Positions 18,181 to 26,329 of a stretch of 64,000 bases of DNA are shown in pieces; the stretch's first letter is position 1, and each line of letters starts with the position of its first letter. The notes below the pieces were generated by a model, which ran no database searches, was not told the origin of the DNA, and worked only from the letters and a program-made list of their open reading frames with translations. Source of the stretch: Acidimicrobiaceae bacterium (GTDB taxonomy: Bacteria > Actinomycetota > Acidimicrobiia > Acidimicrobiales > RAAP-2). The translations under genes and the position numbers were made by a program. Location of the stretch: NCBI GenBank assembly GCA_003153575.1, contig PLZW01000037.1, positions 1 to 64,000 on the forward strand, given 5' to 3'.

Positions 18181-18969
18181 TCAGACGTCGGGGATGCCGA
18201 GGGGGAGGGTCGGGGCCCCGATCCCGCCGTCCACCTCGAGGATCTTGCCGGTCACGTAGGCGCCGGCCTCGGAGGACAGGTAGACGATGGCGGCGGCGAT
18301 GTCCTCGGGGTCGCCAATGCGGCCGAGCGGGGTGGCTTCCTCCATGGCGACCCGCATCTCGTCCACCTGCATCACGATGTCCAGGGCCGAGGTGGCCACC
18401 GAACCGACGGCGATGGCGTTGACCCGGATGCGTGGTGCGAGGTCCATGGCCGCCAGGCGCGTGTAGTGGGCCAGGGCTCCCTTGGCCGTGCCGTAGGCGA
18501 CGAAACCGCGGTCGGCCATCCGACCCATGGCCGACGAGATGTTGACGGCCGAGCCGCCGCCGTGCTCGACCATGAGGGGGACGGCGGCGCGTAGCAGGGT
18601 GTGGGCGGTAGCCACATTGAAGTGGAAGGCGGCCTCCAGGATCTTGGGCGTGGTGTCCAAGAAGGCCTGGGGCATGGTGCCGCCCACGTTGTTGACCACC
18701 ACGTCGAGACGGCCGAAGGCAGCGCGGGCGTGGTCCACCAAGGCGGCCACCGCATCCAGGTCGTTGAGGTTGGCCGGCACCGACACGGCCCGTCGGCCGG
18801 CCGCCTCGACCTGGGCCACCACCTGGTCGAGCTGCTCGGTGGTCCGGGCCGAGATGACCACGTCGGCCCCGGCCTGGGCGAGGGCGATGGCTGCAGCGGC
18901 ACCGATGCCCCGTCCCGCTCCGGTGACGATGGCCACCTTGTCGTCCATCCTGAAGCGATCGAGAATCAT
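18181..18969 (-). CDS. SDR-family oxidoreductase, hydroxysteroid-dehydrogenase-like
   Basis: A 262-residue classical [13 protein letters not shown] near residue 17, NNVGG near 91, catalytic Ser and YGTAK. The NNVGG variant and the overall pattern resemble 7-alpha-hydroxysteroid dehydrogenase and FabG-type enzymes. The start ATG at 18969 has AGGGGG eight bases upstream; a GTG two codons earlier is too close to that site. It is first in an operon with the DapB-fold gene. Confidence 0.85.
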   Translation of the reverse strand: MILDRFRMDDKVAIVTGAGRGIGAAAAIALAQAGADVVISARTTEQLDQVVAQVEAAGRRAVSVPANLNDLDAVAALVDHARAAFGRLDVVVNNVGGTMPQAFLDTTPKILEAAFHFNVATAHTLLRAAVPLMVEHGGGSAVNISSAMGRMADRGFVAYGTAKGALAHYTRLAAMDLAPRIRVNAIAVGSVATSALDIVMQVDEMRVAMEEATPLGRIGDPEDIAAAIVYLSSEAGAYVTGKILEVDGGIGAPTLPLGIPDV

Positions 18970-19093
18970 GGTCACGTCCCCCTTCGGTGGTCACGGCGGA
19001 TGTGACCGGTTGTAGTGCTACCAGCTCGGGCGCCACCTGCGCCATGCCGGCGCCGCGAAACCACCATGGATCCGACTGAGGACGGCGTGTCTC

Positions 19094-20312
19094 TCATCGG
19101 GATCGCCATGCCACGCCGTCCCACCTCAGGGGCGCCGCCCACACCGATCCGTTCCACCATGCCACCCGGCCGGAGCCGTCGCCCCACGGGTACCAGCCGG
19201 GTGGCGCGGAGGGAGGGGCGAGCGCCGGGGGAGGGGGTGCGTAACCGCCGTAGCCGAAGGGGACCGGTTGGGGTACGGGCAGCGGTGCCGCAGCTCGTAC
19301 GGGTTCGATCGAACCCCAGGTCTTGATCTGCGGCCGCCATGGCGGGATGGCGGCGGCCACCCCACCCGGGGGCGTGAGCTCGCGGGCCCCGTGCCGGCCC
19401 AGCATCAGCGAGGCGATCCCGATGCCCAGTGCGAAGAACCCGCCGACCAGCCCCTTGCCCACCGCCTGGCTCATCGACTGGGCGACCGACGAGGGATTGG
19501 GGCTCGGGCTCACGCCGAACAGGGTGATGAATCCGTCGTGCAGCGAGTGGAGCCCCACGGCCAGACCGAAGGCCACCGTCCCGGCCAGCGTCACCGCCCG
19601 GCCCTTGCGCCATGTGGCCAACCAGATCACCGCACCGGCGAATCCGGTCACGAACACGTGGGGAAGCTCGGCCGACGGCCGCACCAGGGCGAGCTGGAGG
19701 TGGTACCAGGCGTGGTGGGCCCGGGACTCCCACTCGAGGCCCTCGACGGCTCCGACCGTGGCCCCGCTCACCAGCACCAAGTTATAGCCCGACCAGTGGG
19801 TCCTTGAAGCGCTCGGAACCGAACGCGAGGAGGAGGAACGGGATCAACAGCTTCCCGCCCTCCTCGATGGGCCCCGTCGACCACAACGTGGTGGTGATGC
19901 CGAAGCTGTGGTCGACGATGGACTCCAGTCCGAACCCGATACCGAAGCCGACGAGCCCGCTGGCCACGCCGATGAGGGTGAGGCCGCGGAGCCCGGCCAG
20001 GCGACCGGTGGGGAGGTAGCGGACCATCACCTGGAGGGCGCCGACCATGAAGGCGACGTAACCGATGGCCGACAGCCACGACCAGAGACCGCGGTCGGTG
20101 TAGCCGCTGGCCAGGGCCGGGGGAATCACCAGCACCTGGCCGGCCACCATCCACCACACCCAGGACTGGCGCAGGAATGCGAACGGCCGAGGCGGACCGG
20201 ACAGGGCGGGAGGGGCCGAAGCGCTGTGGGTGTCGCCCGTCCACGCCGTCCCGTCCCACCTGGCCAGGGCGGGGAGGGCGCGATAGCAGTACCAGCCGGG
20301 CGGGTCCGTCAA
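19094..20312 (-). pseudogene. PrsW-family membrane protease with two DUF2510 ends, frameshifted
   Basis: A PrsW-like intramembrane protease split in two frames. The 5' part (20312-19782) has a DUF2510 motif (PPGWYCYRALPALARWDGTAWT), several helices and the catalytic-type PIEEGGK (E150-E151). It stops at TAA just after FKDPLVG. The downstream frame resumes as YNLVLVSGATVG, with EGLEWE, LPHVFVTGFAG and GLHSLHDG, further PrsW motifs, and ends with a second DUF2510 (PPGWYPWGDGSG...WWNG). The total is 1219 bases; removing one base in the GGG at 19787-19790 restores about 405 residues. Its TTG start overlaps the stop of the PPOX gene (TTGA), so it is part of that operon. The break may be a sequencing error. 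Confidence 0.75.
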
Positions 20313-20767
20313 TCAGCCAGCCGGGCCTGTGCGTCGATCCGGGTGGGACGGAGCCGCACGACCAGTTCGGGGGGCACCCCGTTGCGCCGCCCGACGGCCT
20401 CGGCCTGGTCGGCGCCCATGTAGCGGCCCCCGATGACCGTGGCCCAGTGCAGGAGTTCGTCCGGGTCGTCGCCGACCGTGGCCGTCCCCTCGACGATGAC
20501 GAAGGAGAAGGGCGGCGTGTCGTCGTCGACGCACAGGGCCAGGCGGGGGTCGCGGGACAGGTTCCGTCCCTTCACCGATCCCGGATCGGTGTTGAAGACG
20601 ATGTCCCCGATGGGGGAGTCAGGACCGGCGGTGGAGCGGTCGAGGGCGATCCAGATCGGCGCCAGGTGGGGGCGGCCGTCGGCCCTGACCGAGGCCAGCT
20701 TGGCCGTGCGGGCGGGCAGGGCCTCGAGGAAGGCCACCACCTCGTCGTCGTCCATGGCGTGGGCCAC
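20309..20767 (-). CDS. PPOX-fold F420/FMN-dependent protein
   Basis: A 152-residue split-barrel flavoprotein of the pyridoxamine-5-phosphate-oxidase-like superfamily. It shows LASVRADGRPHLAPIWI, VFNTDPGSVKGRNLSRDPR and FVIVEGTATV, the usual F420-dependent PPOX pattern. Such enzymes reduce or bind small substrates with F420 or FMN. The GTG start at 20767 has GAGGTC upstream; an ATG four codons in is possible. It lies 9 bases after a second PPOX gene and overlaps the PrsW gene. Confidence 0.8.
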   Translation of the reverse strand: MAHAMDDDEVVAFLEALPARTAKLASVRADGRPHLAPIWIALDRSTAGPDSPIGDIVFNTDPGSVKGRNLSRDPRLALCVDDDTPPFSFVIVEGTATVGDDPDELLHWATVIGGRYMGADQAEAVGRRNGVPPELVVRLRPTRIDAQARLAD

Positions 20768-20776
20768 CGTCCGACC

Positions 20777-21295
20777 TCAGGCCGGCCGGCTGGAGGGGAG
20801 GCTGAGCTTGTGGTGGTCCCAGGAGACGGTGCGCTCGACGTTGACCTTGGCCACGATGCGCTTGCTCAACATGGTCTCGATGAAAGGGCGCAGGTCCTCG
20901 GTGTAGGAGCCGTAGTAGCGCTCGAACAGGTTGACCCCGAGTTCCCACATCTTGTCGGGGTCCTCGACGATCTCGGCGCGCCCGACCAGTTCGACCCCGC
21001 GCAACTCCTCGTAGGTGTCGCCATCCTCCATCATGCAGGTGATCCTGGTGTCCCGACCGAGGTTGACCGCCTTCTGGGCCTTGGCCTTGGTCTCGATGGC
21101 GATCGTGCCGTCGACGAAGCCATACCACATGGCCACGGCGTGGATCGAGCCGTCGTGGTTGAGGGTGCACATGGTCATCGGGCGCCGCTCGTGGATGAAG
21201 GCGTCGACCTCCTCGTCGGTCATGCGGATGACGTCCCGCTGCTTCACCCCGTGGCCCATCTGCTGGGCCGGCTGTCCCCCGGACGCGTCGCTCAT
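20777..21295 (-). CDS. PPOX-fold flavin/F420-dependent protein
   Basis: A 172-residue member of the same split-barrel superfamily as its downstream neighbour, but of a different subgroup. Motifs are MTMCTLNHDGSIHAVAMWYG, FVDGTIAIETKAKAQK and ITCMMEDGDTYEELRGVEL. The start at 21295 has GGGAGG six bases upstream. It is first in a run of two PPOX genes and the PrsW gene. The substrate is unknown. Long open sequence upstream in this frame belongs to the antisense of the phosphatase gene and is not coding. Confidence 0.82.
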   Translation of the reverse strand: MSDASGGQPAQQMGHGVKQRDVIRMTDEEVDAFIHERRPMTMCTLNHDGSIHAVAMWYGFVDGTIAIETKAKAQKAVNLGRDTRITCMMEDGDTYEELRGVELVGRAEIVEDPDKMWELGVNLFERYYGSYTEDLRPFIETMLSKRIVAKVNVERTVSWDHHKLSLPSSRPA

Positions 21296-21430
21296 CGGTA
21301 CCTCCCGTCGTCGTCGGGCTAGCGGCCCGTCGGTCGTCGCGCCACCGTACCGGGACGGCAGGGGGGACCGCGGACATGCGGGCGGCGAACGGGCCACAGG
21401 GCGGTCGCACGGAACGGGCAGAATGACCCG

Positions 21431-21991
21431 GTGACGACGACCGACCGCGAGCCGGACTCCGAGGGCCCCTTGTCGGTGGTCTTCGTCTGTACCGGCAACA
21501 TCTGCCGGTCGCCCATGGGCGACGTGGTGCTCCAGCACCTGGCCGCCGGGCGGGTACTGGCCGACGGCACGACCCTGGCCGAGGCCCTCGAGGTGTCGAG
21601 TGCGGGGACGGGCGGCTGGCACGCCGGCGAGCCGATGGACCCCCGGGCCCGGGCCGCCCTGGAGCGCCGGGGCTACGCCGACCACGGGCATCGCGCCCAG
21701 GCCTTCGAGACGGCGTGGCTGGCCGACACCGATCTGGTGGTGTGCATGGACCGTGGCCACCGCCAGACGCTGGTCAGCATGGCCCGGGCCCGGGCCGGCG
21801 ACTACCGCTACGACGACCGCCTGGTCATGATGCGCGGCTTCGACCCCCGGGCCGGGGGTGACATCGACGTGCCCGACCCGTACTACGGCGACGACGAGGA
21901 CTTCGAGCGGTGCCTCGACCTGATCGAGGCCGGTTGCCACGGACTGGCCGACCACCTGGCCGACCACCTGGCCGGCCGAGTGGCGCCGTGA
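21431..21991 (+). CDS. low-molecular-weight protein-tyrosine phosphatase
   Basis: A 186-residue cytoplasmic phosphatase. The P-loop is C20-TGNIC-R26-S (CX5R), and the general-acid loop is DPYYGDDEDFE near residue 164. It is longer than the usual 150-160 residues because of an N-terminal extension and an insert (GRVLADGTTLAEALEV). It dephosphorylates protein tyrosines or small aryl phosphates, with targets unknown. The GTG start at 21431 is the only in-frame choice. Its stop overlaps the GTG of the next gene (GTGA), a nucleotide-kinase-like protein. Confidence 0.88.
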   Translation: MTTTDREPDSEGPLSVVFVCTGNICRSPMGDVVLQHLAAGRVLADGTTLAEALEVSSAGTGGWHAGEPMDPRARAALERRGYADHGHRAQAFETAWLADTDLVVCMDRGHRQTLVSMARARAGDYRYDDRLVMMRGFDPRAGGDIDVPDPYYGDDEDFERCLDLIEAGCHGLADHLADHLAGRVAP

Positions 21992-22557
21992 CGGGGGCCG
22001 GCCCCATGGCGACCCCGGTGACCCGGATCGCCGTGCACGGCGCCTCGGGTAGCGGCAAGACGACCCTCGCCGCGGCGTTGGCCACCCGACTCGGTGTGGC
22101 CCGCACCGAGCTCGACGGGCTCAACCACCAGCCGGGGTGGACGCAGCTCCCGACTGACGAGTTCCGGTCCGCCGTGGCCGAAGTGGTGGACGGCCCCGGG
22201 TGGGTGGTGGACGGCAACTACCGCCAGGTGCGCGACCTGGTCTGGGCCCGGGCCCAGGTGATCGTGGTGCTCGACCTGTCCCGGTGGCGGGTCATCGGCC
22301 AGTTGCTGAAGCGGACCGTCACCCGATCGGCGGTGCGGGCCGAGCTGTGGAACGGAAACCGCGAGTCGTTCCGCAACCTGTTCTCGACCGACGCCGACAA
22401 GAACGTGGTGCTGTGGTCGTGGCGGACCCACCACTGCTTCCACGACGAGATCCCGGACGAGGCCCGGGCCGGGGCACCCCACGCCCGGGTGGTGGTGCTG
22501 CGCGACCGGGCGGCCTCGGCCGCCTTTCCCGACCGGGTGCTGCGCGGCGACCTCTGA
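21988..22557 (+). CDS. FlaR/adenylate-kinase-like P-loop protein
   Basis: A 189-residue P-loop NTPase with Walker A GASGSGKTT near residue 20, and the DGNYR / VLDLSRWRV / LWSW blocks seen in the topology-modulation (FlaR) and small nucleotide-kinase-like group. The phosphate acceptor is not known. GTG 21988 overlaps the phosphatase stop by four bases, so the two are co-translated. ATG 22006 is an alternative start. Confidence 0.75.
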   Translation: MTGAGPMATPVTRIAVHGASGSGKTTLAAALATRLGVARTELDGLNHQPGWTQLPTDEFRSAVAEVVDGPGWVVDGNYRQVRDLVWARAQVIVVLDLSRWRVIGQLLKRTVTRSAVRAELWNGNRESFRNLFSTDADKNVVLWSWRTHHCFHDEIPDEARAGAPHARVVVLRDRAASAAFPDRVLRGDL

Positions 22558-22564
22558 CGGGACC

Positions 22565-22583
22565 GCCGGCTTCGGCCGCCGGC
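22565..22583. terminator. GCCGGC inverted-repeat hairpin
   Basis: Two GCCGGC arms separated by seven bases, starting eight bases after the P-loop gene. An alternative CGGC-TTCG-GCCG tetraloop stem is nested in it. No T-tract is present. It is a likely transcription end before the ArsR-family promoter. Confidence 0.4.
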
Positions 22584-22614
22584 TGGCCTTCCCGGTGGGC
22601 CGCATCACATAGTG

Positions 22615-22654
22615 AAGTATCTACTTGACCATTGGACCAGGTCCTCCATATACT
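22615..22654 (+). promoter_or_regulatory. promoter with ArsR-type operator, probably leaderless
   Basis: A perfect inverted repeat AAGTA-tc-TACTT (22615-22626) overlaps a -35 TTGACC (22625-22630), and a -10 TATACT follows at 22649-22654 with an 18-bp spacer. The ATG at 22662 lies about where transcription would begin, so the mRNA is probably leaderless. The dyad is well placed for autorepression by the HTH protein. Confidence 0.55.
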
Positions 22655-22661
22655 CAAGTAC

Positions 22662-23009
22662 ATGCTTGACCAAACAATCGACCTCGACCGGACCTTCCAG
22701 GCCCTGGCCGACCGGAGCAGGCGTTCCATGGTGGAACGCCTCACCCTCGGTCCGGCTTCGGTGAGCGAACTGGCGCGTCCCCTGGCCATGTCGCTGGCCG
22801 CCGTGGTCCAACACGTGCAGGTGCTGGAGGCGTGCGGTGTCGTGCGGACCGAGAAGGTCGGGAGGACGCGCATGTGCCGGATCGAGCCTGCCGCCATGAC
22901 CGCCGCCGAGCAGTGGATCACCGACCGGCGTCGTGGCTGGGAGACCCGACTCGACCGACTCGGCGACGTACTCAGTGAAGAAGCTGCGAACAGCAAGGAG
23001 CATCCATGA
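22662..23009 (+). CDS. ArsR-family HTH regulator (SRPBCC-linked type)
   Basis: A 115-residue winged-helix protein: LDRTFQALADRSRRSMVERL, then the recognition region SVSELARPLAMSLAAVVQHVQVLE and the wing RTEKVGRTRMC. It has no metal-binding cysteine pair of the ArsR kind and belongs to the group paired with START/SRPBCC proteins. ATG 22662 gives the conserved N-terminus; a TTG at 22632 would lie inside the promoter. Its stop overlaps the ATG of the SRPBCC gene. It probably represses this operon. Confidence 0.85.
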   Translation: MLDQTIDLDRTFQALADRSRRSMVERLTLGPASVSELARPLAMSLAAVVQHVQVLEACGVVRTEKVGRTRMCRIEPAAMTAAEQWITDRRRGWETRLDRLGDVLSEEAANSKEHP

Positions 23010-23473
23010 CCCTGTCCACCACCAGCCATGACACCTTCGTCATCGTGCGCACCTACGACGCGCCCGTCGCCACCGTGTTCCGGGCCTGGGCTGATCCCAA
23101 GCGCAAGGCCCGTTGGTTCGCCGGCTCGGCCGACGCCCTGGGCAACGGTTACGAGCTCGACTTCACGGTGGGAGGACGCGAGATCAATCGTGGCGGGCCG
23201 CCCGGTGGTCCGGTGTACACGTACGCGGCCCAGTTCCGGGACATCGTCGTCGACCGCCGGATCGTCTACACCTACGAGATGTCCGCCGACGACTCCCGTC
23301 TGTCGGTGACGGTGACCACCGTGGAGTTCCGCGAGGAGGGAGGTGGGACGGAGCTCGTCCTCACCGAGCAGGGGGTGTTCCTCGACGGCCACGACACCGT
23401 GGCCCAGCGTGAGGAAGGGACCCGGGCGCTGCTCGACTCGTTGGCCGCCTCGCTCACCGGAGACGAGCCGTGA
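23006..23473 (+). CDS. SRPBCC/AHSA1-type protein
   Basis: A 155-residue START-like protein of the AHSA1 group: VIVRTYDAPVATVFRAWADPKRKARWF at the N-terminus, GGREINRGGPPGG and LVLTEQGVFLDG towards the end. The hydrophobic cavity may bind a small ligand that is the signal for, or product protected by, the partner regulator. It overlaps the ArsR-family gene by four bases (ATGA) and precedes a DHFR-like reductase in the same direction. Confidence 0.85.
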   Translation: MTLSTTSHDTFVIVRTYDAPVATVFRAWADPKRKARWFAGSADALGNGYELDFTVGGREINRGGPPGGPVYTYAAQFRDIVVDRRIVYTYEMSADDSRLSVTVTTVEFREEGGGTELVLTEQGVFLDGHDTVAQREEGTRALLDSLAASLTGDEP

Positions 23474-23553
23474 GACAACACGTCGAGTGACGAGGTGCGA
23501 CCCCGAGACGACATGTCGGCGCCAGCCGCCGAACACGAGAGGAGGACCATCCG

Positions 23554-24120
23554 ATGCGGACCATTGCATCATTCATCTTCACCACCCTCGACGGCTTCTA
23601 CGAGGGTCCGAACGGCGAGCTCGACTGGTCGAACGTCGACGAGGAGTTCGACGAGTTCGCCGTCCGTCAGCTCGACGAGGCGGACACGCTCGGCTTCGGG
23701 CGCGTCACCTATGAGCACATGGCCGCCCACTGGCCGACCGAGCAGTCCGCAGCGAACGACCCGGCCATCACCACGCGCATGAACGACAAGGAGAAGCTCG
23801 TCTTCACGCGGACACTCACGGATGCCCGCTGGTCGGGGACCACCGTCGTCGGCGGCGAGGCGACGGAGGCCATGCCGGCCATCAAGGCTGCCGCAGGCGG
23901 GGAGCTTCTCGTGCTCGGCAGTGCCCATCTGACCGCCGACCTGGCCCAGGCCGGCCTCCTCGACGAGCTCCGCATCATGGTCTGCCCGATCGTGCTCGGC
24001 CAGGGCCGGTCGCTGTTCGAGGATCTGGAGGACCGCGTCTCGCTCACGCTCCTCGGCGTGCGGCAGTTCCGTTCCGGCAATCTCGTGCTCACCTACCGGC
24101 CGTCGCCGCACGCCAGCTGA
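23554..24120 (+). CDS. RibD C-terminal/DHFR-like reductase
   Basis: A 188-residue protein of the RibD_C/dihydrofolate-reductase-like fold. It shows SFIFTTLDGFYEG, LGFGRVTYEHMA and GGELLVLGSAHLTADLAQAGLLDE, the conserved NADPH-fold blocks. It is too distant for a true FolA, so the reaction is unknown, probably NADPH-dependent reduction. AGGAGG lies nine bases upstream of ATG 23554. It follows the ArsR/SRPBCC pair by 80 bases and is likely in the same operon. Confidence 0.82.
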   Translation: MRTIASFIFTTLDGFYEGPNGELDWSNVDEEFDEFAVRQLDEADTLGFGRVTYEHMAAHWPTEQSAANDPAITTRMNDKEKLVFTRTLTDARWSGTTVVGGEATEAMPAIKAAAGGELLVLGSAHLTADLAQAGLLDELRIMVCPIVLGQGRSLFEDLEDRVSLTLLGVRQFRSGNLVLTYRPSPHAS

Positions 24121-24191
24121 GCGAAGGGGCCGCGGGCACGACGACCCACGGGGCTGGCGGATCTCCCGCCGCCGCCCCGGAGGTCCGCCCG

Positions 24192-24992
24192 TCAGCCCCG
24201 GTGCTCGGCGAACCACGCCGAGGCGAAGTCGACCAGGGCGGGTTGGGACAGCAGGCGGGCGGTGGCGGCGCCGACGGCACCCGTCCGCTCGAGGCCCGCC
24301 GCGGCGGCGGCCGCGCCCACCTCGACGAAGTCGCCGGTGTCGAATTCGAGTTCGTCGTATTCGACCCAGTGGCGGACGCCGTCGATCAGAACGGGCGCCC
24401 CCTGGCGGGTGGTGCCACAGGTGCCGCTGCGGTGCTCGGCGAGATGGAGGGAGGTGTCGCAGTCGTGCCCGACCCCGAGCAGCAGGATGTCGGCGTCCAG
24501 GTCGTAGAGCCGGGCCAGAGGGGACGTCTCGCCGAACCCGTCGGCCAACCGGTGCCCGGCGGTGACCGCGTCGGCGTTCGGACCCACGGCGCTGAACGAG
24601 TAGGCGGGGTGCGCGCTCCGGACCGCGCCGGGCAGGTGGCGCACGGTGTCGGGCACCGCCCCCATGGCGCGGGTGCCGGTCAGGTCCGGGTCGAAGGCCG
24701 GCATGGATGTGCGGATGGTCGCCCACCACGCTTCCGGCACCGGCGGGTGCTGCCAGCGACCGGGGTCGGAGAGTTCGCCCGAGTGGGTCGGTACGACGAG
24801 CGTGGCGTCGGGCCCGAGGGCATCGACCAGGGCCAGCACCACGGCGTGGGCCCCGCCGGTCACGTAACCGATCGAGGACAGTGAGCTGTGGACGACCAGT
24901 GTCGATCCGGGCCGTACGCCGAGCGCGGCCAGGTCGGCCGCCAGTGTCGCCACCGTCCAGGGCAGGGCCTGGTCCTCGTCGATCCGCTCCAC
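24192..24992 (-). CDS. AAC(3)-family aminoglycoside acetyltransferase-like protein
   Basis: A 266-residue member of the antibiotic N-acetyltransferase (AAC(3)) family: VVHSSLSSIGYVTGG, VVPTHSGELSDP, and the long block ending HLPGAVRSAHPAYSF, with the catalytic-type His retained. Enzymes of this family move acetyl from acetyl-CoA to the 3-amino group of 2-deoxystreptamine aminoglycosides; many chromosomal members of unknown substrate exist. The start is GTG 24992. It is convergent with the DHFR-like gene and divergent from the antiporter. Whether it confers resistance cannot be read from sequence. Confidence 0.85.
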   Translation of the reverse strand: MERIDEDQALPWTVATLAADLAALGVRPGSTLVVHSSLSSIGYVTGGAHAVVLALVDALGPDATLVVPTHSGELSDPGRWQHPPVPEAWWATIRTSMPAFDPDLTGTRAMGAVPDTVRHLPGAVRSAHPAYSFSAVGPNADAVTAGHRLADGFGETSPLARLYDLDADILLLGVGHDCDTSLHLAEHRSGTCGTTRQGAPVLIDGVRHWVEYDELEFDTGDFVEVGAAAAAAGLERTGAVGAATARLLSQPALVDFASAWFAEHRG

Positions 24993-25079
24993 GGGCCCAG
25001 GCTACGGGACGTCCGGTCCGGGGCCCCGGAGTAGCTCCCGATCGCACCGATGCTGGACCCCCTCTCGTACGCTGACCCC

Positions 25080-26296
25080 ATGTCGTATGGCACCGCCACG
25101 TCGGTGTTCGCCATCGCCATCGCGGTGGCCGTGGCGCCGCTTCCGAGGCGCTCCGGCGCTGGCGGGTCCCGAGTGTCCTGTTCGAGCTGCTGCTCGGCAT
25201 CGTGATCGGGCCCGAGGTCCTGCACTGGGCGAGCCTCGACCAGTTCGTGACCGGGCTGTCGGCCCTCGGCCTGTGCTTCCTCTTCTTCATGGCGGGCTAC
25301 GAGATCGACTTCGCCAAGCTGTCCGGCCACCCGCTCAACCGGGGCATCACCGGATGGATGGTCTCGCTCGCTCTGGGCCTCGGCGTCGGCGTCGTCCTGC
25401 TCATCTCGGGCTTCGTCATCTCCAGCCTGCTCGTCGGGCTGTCGCTCACCACCACGGCGTTGGGCACGATCCTGCCCATGCTGCGGGACCGCGACATGCT
25501 CGAGTCGCCGTTCGGCAAGTTCCTGATCGCCGCCGGCACGGCGGGAGAGTTCGGCCCGGTGGTGGCGGTGACGGTCCTGCTCGGCGCCTCCAGCCCCGAG
25601 ACCGAGCTGATCCTGCTCGTCGCCTTCGTGGCCCTGGCCGTCGGCATCGCCCTGGTGGCGTCGCGCCCACAGCCGCCTCGGCTGGTGGAGACGATGCAGC
25701 GCCATCTCGGCACCTCCACCCAGCTACCGGTGCGGATGGTCCTCTTGCTGATCACCGGTCTGGTGCTGCTGGCCTCGTCGCTCAGCCTCGAGGTGCTGCT
25801 CGGGGCGTTCGCCGCCGGCCTGATCGTCCGGATCGCCTTCTCCCGCCAGCAGGCCGAGGCCATGCAGCCCCGGTTGGAGGCGATCGGGTTCGGATTCCTC
25901 ATCCCGGTGTTCTTCGTGGTCAGCGGCATGGAGTTCCACGCCCGGGCGCTGTTCGACAACGTGGCGACCCTCGAGCGCGTCCCCATCTTCCTCGGCCTGT
26001 TCCTGGTCGTCCGCGGACTGCCCGCCCTGTTCGTCTACGTCCACTTGCTGGGCCTACGCCAACGGGTGGCCCTCGGGGTCCTGCAGTCGACGGCGCTGCC
26101 GCTCCTGGTGGTGATCACCCAGATCGGCCTGGCCACCAACCACATGCTCCCGATCAACGCCACCGCGCTGGTCGGCGCCGGGATGGCGTCGGTGCTGCTG
26201 TTCCCCCTGGTCGGGTTCGCCATGGCCGGCAAGGACGCCAAGCCGATCGACGAGGCGCTGCTCGACCGCAGCGACCCGGCCCGCGACTTCCTCTGA
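25080..26296 (+). pseudogene. KefB/CPA2-type Na+/H+ antiporter, frameshifted near its start
   Basis: A monovalent cation:proton antiporter with a break close to the N-terminus. ATG 25080 opens a first helix, MSYGTATSVFAIAIAVAVAP, then this frame degrades. The rest, EALRRWRVPSVLFELLLGIV and onward (FMAGYEIDF, GTAGEFGPV, about eleven helices), is in another frame to the stop at 26296. One base appears to be missing in CCGCTTCCG near 25140-25147. Restoring it gives about 405 residues, a full CPA2 transport domain. If the break is real, translation could only begin inside the protein, for instance at GTG 25202. It may be a sequencing error. Confidence 0.75.
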
Positions 26297-26329
26297 GCGG
26301 ATCGACGATCGGGCCGGCCCCGCGCACCC

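Noticed and set aside
17060-19045. One 661-residue protein joining the SDR and DapB-fold regions
   Set aside because: The first part is a shifted reading of the SDR gene; the DapB-fold gene has its own AAGGAG and ATG at 18136.
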